The notes under the pieces were generated by a model. The model did no database searches. It was not told the DNA's origin and saw only the letters and a list, made by a program, of their open reading frames with translations. A stretch of 64,000 nucleotides of DNA. Origin: Jeotgalibaca sp. MA1X17-3 (GTDB lineage Bacteria > Bacillota > Bacilli > Lactobacillales > Aerococcaceae). Location of the stretch: positions 1,892,501 through 1,956,500 of the forward strand of contig NZ_CP090983.1 of NCBI RefSeq assembly GCF_021513155.1, written 5' to 3'. Below, piece after piece: positions 26,140-33,045 of the stretch (position 1 is the first letter of the stretch; each line of letters opens with the position of its first letter). A program made the translations under genes and the position numbers.

Positions 26140-27045
26140 ATGATCTATAAAGCGAGAGTAAAATCAAAATCAATTACTATTTTAGAGTGCCTTGCAGGAA
26201 GGATGCAATTTTCCCAAAGTGATTACTGGAAATATCATAATCAGAAAAAAGGATTCGAAGGAGAACAGTTATTAGATACGATGTTAGAAAACTTAGAATG
26301 TGACTGCTTGATCTTGAATGATTTGGAGCTACCTTACAACAGCTCCTCCTTTCAGATTGACTCGTTGATTATTACCGCATTCAAAATTTACTTATTGGAA
26401 GTAAAGAATTATGAAGGAGACTTCTTTATGGAAGGAAAAGATCTTTACCAAAAACCGAATTATTTAAGAAGTAATCCAGAACTTTATTTAGAACGAAAAC
26501 AAGATTACCTAACTCGAGTGTTACAAGAAAAAGGATGCTCCTATCCCATTGAATCTAAAGTCCTTTATATTCATAACGAGTTCACTTTATTACAGGCTCC
26601 ACTGGTTTCCAGTATTTTACTACCTACACAAATTCCAGCTTATTTAAGGAATTTAAGTACGATTTCTAGTAAAATATCGACCGCTCATAAAAAATTAGCA
26701 AACACTTTACTCGAAATGCATCTGGAAGACAATGGAAAACGAAACATCCCCGTATTTACCTATGATGATTTACAAAAAGGTATTTTGTGCCCTCAGTGTA
26801 GCTCGCCTGCCATCCATATCAAGCAGAAATATTGTAGCTGTGCTAATTGTGGGTATCAAAGTACCAATACGCAGGAACTGATTCGCTGTATCGATGAGTT
26901 TCGTTTACTGTTTCCAGATAAAAAAGTAACTACTCAGGCCATTTACCTGTGGTGTGCCAAAATGTTCAGCAAAAAGTCGATTCAAAGAGTGTTGACTCGC
27001 TATTACCAGGTAAAAGGTGCTACGAAAGGGGCTTATTATCAATAA
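26140..27045 (+). CDS. NERD domain protein with C-terminal zinc ribbon
   Basis: About 301 residues. The NERD nuclease-related domain is near residues 35-150: GFEGEQLLDTML, then FQIDSLIITAFKIYLLEVKNYEG, which provides the Asp and ExK residues of the restriction-endonuclease-like core. Near residue 230 a zinc ribbon appears (CPQCSSPA ... CSCANCGYQ). A basic tail with KKSIQRVLTRYY could bind nucleic acid. AAAGGAGG stands before the ATG at 26140; the frame extends to 26098 without a better site. Substrate and partners are unknown; it is monocistronic and ends before array 2. Confidence 0.82.
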   Translation: MIYKARVKSKSITILECLAGRMQFSQSDYWKYHNQKKGFEGEQLLDTMLENLECDCLILNDLELPYNSSSFQIDSLIITAFKIYLLEVKNYEGDFFMEGKDLYQKPNYLRSNPELYLERKQDYLTRVLQEKGCSYPIESKVLYIHNEFTLLQAPLVSSILLPTQIPAYLRNLSTISSKISTAHKKLANTLLEMHLEDNGKRNIPVFTYDDLQKGILCPQCSSPAIHIKQKYCSCANCGYQSTNTQELIRCIDEFRLLFPDKKVTTQAIYLWCAKMFSKKSIQRVLTRYYQVKGATKGAYYQ

Positions 27046-27064
27046 TTATGATTAGTCCATGTCG

Positions 27065-27371
27065 ATTAGGACACTCATACATTATTTCGTTATTCTTTGT
27101 CTTAATCAGAATCAATTAGGACAAGAAGTCCTTCTCTACGAACTTCTCTGTCTTAATTGTCTTATCTAGCCTATAAATATAGAGTTTTATTTTGTATTAA
27201 GACATAGATTATTTATCCAGATACTCTTTGTCCTAATTCCCTCTCTAAATAACTATTTTCCTTGATTATTACTAGTTATTTAGACACAAAAAAATCTATT
27301 CGTTAGTCTTTGTCCGATTACTATTCAATTAGGACAAAGAACGTATGACGCTCCCTCATACCTGTCCTAAT
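27065..27371. repeat. ATTAGGACA repeat array 2
   Basis: At least nine copies or variants: ATTAGGACA at 27065-27073, 27115-27123, 27328-27336; ATTAAGACA at 27196-27204; ATTTAGACA at 27278-27286; reverse copies at 27098-27106, 27149-27157 (with an adjacent half copy at 27158-27164), 27229-27237, 27311-27318 (degenerate) and 27363-27371. Inverted pairs form hairpins (27097-27124; 27309-27337). The array occupies the gap between the convergent NERD and GtrA genes. Same motif as array 1. Confidence 0.8.
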
Positions 27372-27378
27372 CACACCA

Positions 27379-27413
27379 AAAAGACGTCCAGGCACTATGC
27401 CGAGACGTCTTTT
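27379..27413. terminator. Bidirectional terminator between NERD and GtrA genes
   Basis: AAAAGACGTC and GACGTCTTTT are perfect arms, with an inner GGC/GCC pair, directly after the GtrA stop on the minus strand and usable from the plus strand as well. Confidence 0.85.
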
Positions 27414-27414
27414 C

Positions 27415-27798
27415 CTATTCTATCCATAGTTTTCGTGAGATAAAGTTCCATAGCATCACAAATCCAGTGGCTAACACTTTTCCAATCAAATAATAAAGGC
27501 CAACAACTTCTACAAATAGCCACATAAACAGCTGATTAAATAGTAATCCAAAGACAGAAAGCAAAACGAATAGCAAAAACTCTTTGTGTCGCTCTTCCTT
27601 GGTAAATCGGCTTTGGAAAACGTAGCGCATACTGAAAAGATAGTTAAATACATTCGCAACTAAAAATCCAAACGCTGCAGAAACTAGATAGTGGACTCCG
27701 AACAACTCAGTGAGCGCGGTTAGTACTCCAAAATCAATTAGTGTAGCAACTACCCCTATTAAACCAAATTTGATAATCTGCTGGAGCAATTTATTCAT
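27415..27798 (-). CDS. GtrA family membrane protein
   Basis: About 127 residues with four hydrophobic segments (FGLIGVVATLIDFGVLTAL, AAFGFLVANVFNYLFSM, LFVLLSVFGLLFNQLFMW, IGKVLATGFVMLWNFI), the GtrA fold thought to flip or help flip polyprenyl-phosphate sugars. The frame opens at 27822; AGAGGA lies about 8 bases before the ATG at 27798, which overlaps the end of the glycosyltransferase gene by 8 bases. The pair GtrB-GtrA decorates wall or teichoic polymers in many Firmicutes. Confidence 0.87.
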   Translation of the reverse strand: MNKLLQQIIKFGLIGVVATLIDFGVLTALTELFGVHYLVSAAFGFLVANVFNYLFSMRYVFQSRFTKEERHKEFLLFVLLSVFGLLFNQLFMWLFVEVVGLYYLIGKVLATGFVMLWNFISRKLWIE

Positions 27799-28765
27799 TC
27801 TCAGAATCCTCTTGATCTTCATCCGTTTCTTTCAAAATATAAATCGGGCGCTTCTTCGTTTCTAAGAAGGTCTTTCCTAAATACTTGCCAATGATACCTA
27901 GAGAAAGTAGCTGTAAACCACCCATTCCTAGAATCATTACCATTAAGGAAGTCCAACCGCTTGTCGGATTCCCTAAAATCAGAGTACGAATCGTAAAGAA
28001 CAACGCTAACAGAATCGCAATACCAAAGGATAGAATTCCCATGAAGCTAGCGATTGCTAAAGGAACTTCGCTAAACGCAACAATCCCATCTAACGAGTAT
28101 TTAAACAGCTGCCAAAAGGACCAAGATGTATTCCCAGCCGGTCGCTCCACATTGCTGTATTCAATGTACTTTGTTTCGAAACCTACCCAAGTAAAGATAC
28201 CTTTGGAGAAACGATTGTATTCGGTCATTTCTAATACGGCATCCACCATCCGTCGAGTCATTAAGCGATAGTCCCGAGCACCCTCCACTATTTGGTTATC
28301 AGATATTCGATTCATTATTTTGTAGAAACTCTTAGCAAAAAACGATCGTACTTTAGGTTCCCCATTGCGGTCAACCCGCTTCGTTCCGATGCAATCATAC
28401 TCTTTTGTTTTTAGGGTTTTATACATAACGGGTAGCAACATCGGTGGGTCTTGTAAATCTGCATCCATCACCGCTACAAAATCACCCTTTGAATGCTCCA
28501 AACCCGCATAGATCGCGGCTTCTTTCCCAAAATTACGAGAAAAAGATAAGTAGCGTGTTCGTTCATCGTAATAAGAGAGTTCTCGTAGCATGGCGAGTGT
28601 TTGATCAGATGATCCATCATTTACAAAAATCAATTCAAAATCTACTATTTCCGTGCCGTCCATAATGGTCTTCATTTCTTTGTAAAAAAGAGGTAACATT
28701 TCTTCCTCATTAAAACAAGGAATGACAATCGATATCAAATCCTTTTGCAACGCACTCAACTCCAA
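27791..28765 (-). CDS. GtrB-like polyprenyl-phosphate glycosyltransferase (GT2)
   Basis: A 324-residue GT2 enzyme: ISIVIPCFNEEEML at the N-terminus, the DADLQDPP metal motif near residue 95, then RDYRLMTRRMV and two C-terminal membrane segments (VPLAIASFMGILSFGIAIL and MVMILGMGGLQLLSLGIIG). It should load a sugar onto undecaprenyl phosphate at the inner membrane face. A TTG start is used; AAGGA stands before it, and a second in-frame TTG five codons on is possible. It overlaps the GtrA gene. Confidence 0.88.
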   Translation of the reverse strand: MELSALQKDLISIVIPCFNEEEMLPLFYKEMKTIMDGTEIVDFELIFVNDGSSDQTLAMLRELSYYDERTRYLSFSRNFGKEAAIYAGLEHSKGDFVAVMDADLQDPPMLLPVMYKTLKTKEYDCIGTKRVDRNGEPKVRSFFAKSFYKIMNRISDNQIVEGARDYRLMTRRMVDAVLEMTEYNRFSKGIFTWVGFETKYIEYSNVERPAGNTSWSFWQLFKYSLDGIVAFSEVPLAIASFMGILSFGIAILLALFFTIRTLILGNPTSGWTSLMVMILGMGGLQLLSLGIIGKYLGKTFLETKKRPIYILKETDEDQEDSENE

Positions 28766-28815
28766 TGTATAGTCCTTATTCTATGAGATAATCTTAACAT
28801 ATAAACAAAGAAAAA

Positions 28816-28838
28816 AGCTGCCAATAAATTTGGCAGCT
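28816..28838 (-). terminator. Terminator of LtaS-like gene
   Basis: AGCTGCCAA and TTGGCAGCT, perfect 9-base arms, followed on the minus strand by six T. Confidence 0.88.
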
Positions 28839-28850
28839 GGATGATATTGA

Positions 28851-30683
28851 TTAATAAAAACCTAGTTCCTTACTATAGTTTTTTCCAGTTGTAAGATCGT
28901 ATAAAATCATATCATAATCTTCTAAAATTTCTTGTGTTTCAGAATTCAATTCTTCTCTATCATTTTTTAATTCGGATCCTCTTTCTAAGTAAAACCCCTT
29001 TTCCATTGCTGGTAGGACTGCTTCCATATTGTGAAGCAGTGCAGAGAATGGTTTAACTGGCGTATTGGTCATTTCTAATAAATGATTGATAAAGTAAATA
29101 GGACTAATCGTTCCTAAATCCTCAACATTTTCTGTGAAATTAGAATAAAATAACAACGGGGTTTCATGCATCGTAACATGTCCATTTAAATTAAAAAGTT
29201 CATCTCCATAAAATGAAGGTAAATGATCGCCCCAAAAAACTACAATTGTTTTTTCATTAAACTCATCTAGTTCATCTAAAAATGTTTGAAGAGCGTCATC
29301 ACTATACTGTAGTCCTTGTGCGTAATTCGCAACTTCCAAGTTATAAGGAGCGCCTTCTACTTCATACTCTACCTCTTCATATTTATGAACAAATGGCTTA
29401 TGATTTTGCATGGTCACCAGATGAACAAAGTCTTTTCCATCTGATTCCTTCAAAACATCCATCACTTCCATATGAGCGGCTTCATCAGAAATATAAGTAT
29501 TCTCATCAATACGCTCTGTATACTTCATATCATCTTGAAAGATATAGGAATCAAATCCTAAAGCTTGATAATTTTCTAGACGTTTATACATCGTTGTATT
29601 ATAAGGATGAATGGCAGTGAGCTGATGATTCGTTTCAGCCATGTAATCCATAACAGATGGAAGTTTTGACATTTGGTTACTCAATTGAATAAAAGGCGTT
29701 GTAATATTAGAAGATAATGGTTCTAAAGAGATACCTGTTAAAGCTTCAAATTCAATGTTTGCTGTACCACCACCATATCCTTGAGAAAGAACTTCGCCCG
29801 ATAGACTATTCTTCGTCAACTCTCTAAATTTTGGAATAGAATCTTTTGATATCGTTAATCCTTCTATCTTTTGTAAATCAGAAAAGGTCTCACTCATTAC
29901 ATAAATGATATTGACATCTTCTAAACTATTATTTCGTTCCTGATTGATTTTTTCAGCTTCTTGATTATATTTTTCATACACAGCTTGAATAGTAGCCTTA
30001 CTATAATTTTCAGGTTTATCAACTGCAGGAGCTTTGAAGTTATACATTAGCCCTGAAACTACTCCATTTTCAGTATAATTTCTTTCTTGACTGTATGATA
30101 TCCAACTTACTCTATTTGTAAAAGCAGCTTTTATTTTATTTCCTGGTTGATTAAATTGATAAACATAAAAAAGAGCAAAAGAAATAATGACAAATCCGGC
30201 CATTCTAACAATGAACCAATTTTTACTGATTTTCTCTTTCTTTCTTTTTTTAACAAAATAAACAATCGCTGCAGTAAGAAGCACCAGAATAGTAGCCATT
30301 GCTGTTAGGATTCCTGCATCAACCATAGTCAGTAGAAAACGAAAATCTTTCAAAAAATAAGCATCTGATGGATATAAAGGCTCTCCTCTATATAATAATT
30401 TTTGTTGAGATGCTATTCCTAAAATAAAAGAAAATAAGATAATCATAAATGAAGACAACCATCTTGACCCTGACAAAAAATAACTCCATAAGAAAACTAA
30501 AAAAACAATTCCAGCTTCCATAAAATTCAAACGTGTTTGATTACTAATAAATTCAATCGTTTTTTCAAAATCTAATTGAAAATGAAAATACTGCAATAAA
30601 AAGACACCTAGAAAAGAAGCTGCAAAACCAATTATTAACGTTAATGTACATTGCATCCATTTGTTTTTAATTATATTATTCAC
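28851..30683 (-). CDS. LTA synthase/sulfatase-family phosphoglycerol transferase
   Basis: A 610-residue membrane enzyme. About five membrane segments fill the first 200 residues, followed by an external sulfatase-fold domain: NIIYVMSETFSDL (metal ligand Glu), YGGGTANIEFEALTG with the nucleophile Thr307, and VFWGDHLPSF. It probably transfers glycerol phosphate from phosphatidylglycerol to a surface polymer, as LtaS-like proteins do. A GTG start is assumed; the AAAGGAA site is rather far. The acidic C-terminal end is a little longer than usual. Standalone, next to genes for wall hydrolases. Confidence 0.83.
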   Translation of the reverse strand: MNNIIKNKWMQCTLTLIIGFAASFLGVFLLQYFHFQLDFEKTIEFISNQTRLNFMEAGIVFLVFLWSYFLSGSRWLSSFMIILFSFILGIASQQKLLYRGEPLYPSDAYFLKDFRFLLTMVDAGILTAMATILVLLTAAIVYFVKKRKKEKISKNWFIVRMAGFVIISFALFYVYQFNQPGNKIKAAFTNRVSWISYSQERNYTENGVVSGLMYNFKAPAVDKPENYSKATIQAVYEKYNQEAEKINQERNNSLEDVNIIYVMSETFSDLQKIEGLTISKDSIPKFRELTKNSLSGEVLSQGYGGGTANIEFEALTGISLEPLSSNITTPFIQLSNQMSKLPSVMDYMAETNHQLTAIHPYNTTMYKRLENYQALGFDSYIFQDDMKYTERIDENTYISDEAAHMEVMDVLKESDGKDFVHLVTMQNHKPFVHKYEEVEYEVEGAPYNLEVANYAQGLQYSDDALQTFLDELDEFNEKTIVVFWGDHLPSFYGDELFNLNGHVTMHETPLLFYSNFTENVEDLGTISPIYFINHLLEMTNTPVKPFSALLHNMEAVLPAMEKGFYLERGSELKNDREELNSETQEILEDYDMILYDLTTGKNYSKELGFY

Positions 30684-30784
30684 TGTATTTTAAAAATTCC
30701 TTTCATATATGAGACTTCTGTTAATTTACCTCAAAAATTATAATTTATCAACTTAAGCTTTAGGAATTTCATCCACCAAAAAAA

Positions 30785-30804
30785 GCCATCTCAACCGAGA
30801 CGGC
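30785..30804 (-). terminator. Terminator of glucosaminidase gene
   Basis: GCC-ATCTC-AACC-GAGAC-GGC, 8-base stem with one mismatch-free core, followed on the minus strand by a T run. Confidence 0.85.
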
Positions 30805-30813
30805 TTCTCTTTA

Positions 30814-32832
30814 TTATTTATAAAATGAATTCGCTGTGGATCCTGGTGCTTGTTTACCTTTTTTTACTAATTTAATTTGCATAGCTTCCATACGTCTTCC
30901 TAGTCCTTCTGAACCGGATGGTTGACCATTTTTAGCCCAACCTGTCCAACCGTATGTTTGAATGTGCGTACGATAGTAAATATCATATTCTTGAGCCATT
31001 ACATCTGTTAAGTTAAGCTTTATAGCTTCTACTCGCTTCGCTTCTCCATTTGTTCCACTGGTAGCACCATTGGATACTTTATCCATCCAACCATACTTTT
31101 GAACGTGGGTTTGATACTGAATAGAGCCTGCGTAAGGTGTAGAGGAAAGATAAACTTCTAAAGCCTCTAAACGTCTGCCTTTTCCAGTTGTTCCTGAAAG
31201 TGCTCCATCTTTTACAGTTGTAATCCAGCCGTCATATTGAAGATGAGTACGATAATTAACATGTGGTTCTGTAAAAACTTTAAATGCGGAATCAGATACC
31301 GTTACCGGATTATCACCTTTCCAAGCTATTTTAATTTCAATCGATTCTATTCCTCTAGCATATGCTTCTGTTCCAGCTGCATTTCCATTTTTAGCCCAGC
31401 CAGACCAACCTACTGTATCAGAATATACTCGGTAGAAAATATCATAATTTTTAGCCGCTTCGCCAGAAAGCTTCATTTTTATAGCTTCCATTCGTAAGCT
31501 TTTTCCAGTATTTCCTGCAGTATTTCCTTCTCCAACCCAACTAGTCCATCCAGTTTTTTGAATGTGTGAGCTAAATTGAATTCCTATATCATTATTCTGT
31601 GGAAAGTTAAGACGTAAATCTTCTACTCGTAACCCTTCTTCAGCATTCCCTAAAGTTAAAGAGGAACCACTTTTACTTAACCAACCTTTTTTCTGTACAT
31701 GGTATTTACTAGTTAAAACAGGAACTTCATCATATTTATAAAGTCCGTAGTTATCAATTATAGCGATTAATTTATTAGCATATCCAGGATCAGTTGCATA
31801 TCCTGAATCAAGCAATGCTTGTGCTGCTTTACGATAATCCTTTTCACCAATTACATGTTTATAATTATTTTTTCTCCATTCAGTACTCGTAAAGAATTTA
31901 CCATGATCATTTACACTTTCTAACCAATTGTTATACATTCGAAATCCTGCAACAACGTTATACCAATATGCTTTAGCAATGATATTTCCTTTGGAGTCAT
32001 ATTTAGCAGGCATATACTCTTGTGTGATAATATTATGTACTTTTCCGTTCCAATCATTGGAACTTTTGATTCCAAATAAATTATTTGCACTTTTGGTTAA
32101 ACCACTTAGTCCCCATGCGGATTCTAAAGCTCCTTGAGCGATGGTAATCGATGGTAAAACACCGGACTGAATACTATCTTCGATAGCAAGTGGAACAATT
32201 GATTCAAAAAATGAATCTACGTGAGGCATACCAGTTGAAAAACTTCGCATCATAAGGGAACGACCAGATTTAGATTGTAAATCATCTTCCATTATTTGCA
32301 TAGCCAAATCATAGATCTCACTTTGGTTATATTCTTCAAGACCTTGAAATTCTTCTGGAATTATTTCTTCTACTTCTTCAGTTTGTTCGACTTTTTCAGG
32401 TATTTCTTCTGATAATTCTTCTGATCCTTCTATCTCTTCTTCAGTTTCTTTTGATTCTATAATTTCATCTTCATCTGTTTCTTCTATAATTGGTATTTCT
32501 ATAAGTTCTTCTTCTACTTTATTATCTGTTTCTTCATCTACTTCTGGTGTAGGATTAGAAAAATCCTGATCTTCTTCCTGCACCGGTTGTTCCATATCTT
32601 CTTCAACTACTGGTATATCTAAATCTTCTTCCTCTGTAGAAGGAATAGTTGACTCTACTTCAGCTGATTCACTAAAATCTTGAATCGTATCTTTATCTAA
32701 GGACTCTTCTTTTTGAGAGTTTTTTGATGAAGGAAGTTCAGTTGCAAATGCAGGTGTAACAGAATGGGCAACTAAGTTAGTAGTCATAAGTAATAGGCTA
32801 ATGGACGAGAGAATTTTTTTCCTTTTTTTCAT
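30814..32832 (-). CDS. Secreted GH73 glucosaminidase with six ChW repeats
   Basis: A 672-residue exported autolysin-like protein. Signal peptide at 1-30 (SISLLLMTTNLVAHSVTPAFA), then about 130 Glu-rich residues, a GH73 endo-beta-N-acetylglucosaminidase domain at about 205-370 (SITIAQGALESAWGLSG with the catalytic Glu, then NLFGIK) and six clostridial hydrophobic (ChW) repeats to the end, each with a GW and a late RxEA motif, such as HIQKTGWTSW and HIQTYGWTGWAKNG. ChW repeats are wall or surface attachment modules. It is the partner of the larger ChW amidase upstream; each has its own terminator. Confidence 0.88.
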   Translation of the reverse strand: MKKRKKILSSISLLLMTTNLVAHSVTPAFATELPSSKNSQKEESLDKDTIQDFSESAEVESTIPSTEEEDLDIPVVEEDMEQPVQEEDQDFSNPTPEVDEETDNKVEEELIEIPIIEETDEDEIIESKETEEEIEGSEELSEEIPEKVEQTEEVEEIIPEEFQGLEEYNQSEIYDLAMQIMEDDLQSKSGRSLMMRSFSTGMPHVDSFFESIVPLAIEDSIQSGVLPSITIAQGALESAWGLSGLTKSANNLFGIKSSNDWNGKVHNIITQEYMPAKYDSKGNIIAKAYWYNVVAGFRMYNNWLESVNDHGKFFTSTEWRKNNYKHVIGEKDYRKAAQALLDSGYATDPGYANKLIAIIDNYGLYKYDEVPVLTSKYHVQKKGWLSKSGSSLTLGNAEEGLRVEDLRLNFPQNNDIGIQFSSHIQKTGWTSWVGEGNTAGNTGKSLRMEAIKMKLSGEAAKNYDIFYRVYSDTVGWSGWAKNGNAAGTEAYARGIESIEIKIAWKGDNPVTVSDSAFKVFTEPHVNYRTHLQYDGWITTVKDGALSGTTGKGRRLEALEVYLSSTPYAGSIQYQTHVQKYGWMDKVSNGATSGTNGEAKRVEAIKLNLTDVMAQEYDIYYRTHIQTYGWTGWAKNGQPSGSEGLGRRMEAMQIKLVKKGKQAPGSTANSFYK

Positions 32833-32943
32833 TGAGTGAAGTGTCCTCCTTCATATTATAAAAATGATAGTCACAATGAAAATTATAATATACTTTAGAA
32901 ATATTTATGAAAAAAACAAGTACTTGTAATAGAACCGTAATAA

Positions 32944-32970
32944 ACAATGTTCACAATTCTGTAACATTGT
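32944..32970. promoter_or_regulatory. Inverted repeat upstream of glucosaminidase gene
   Basis: ACAATGTT and AACATTGT are perfect 8-base arms separated by 11 bases, 110 bases upstream of the glucosaminidase start. There is no T tail; an operator is possible. Confidence 0.35.
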
Positions 32971-33000
32971 TTTAATCTTTTAGAGTATCAAAATAAAAAA

Positions 33001-33037
33001 CTTCTCTATTTAAGCCAAAAAGACTCAAATAAAGAAG
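33001..33037 (-). terminator. Terminator of ChW amidase gene
   Basis: On the minus strand CTTCTTTATTTGAG pairs imperfectly with CTTAAATAGAGAAG and is followed by a T run just after the amidase stop. Confidence 0.78.
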
Positions 33038-33045
33038 ATAATCGA

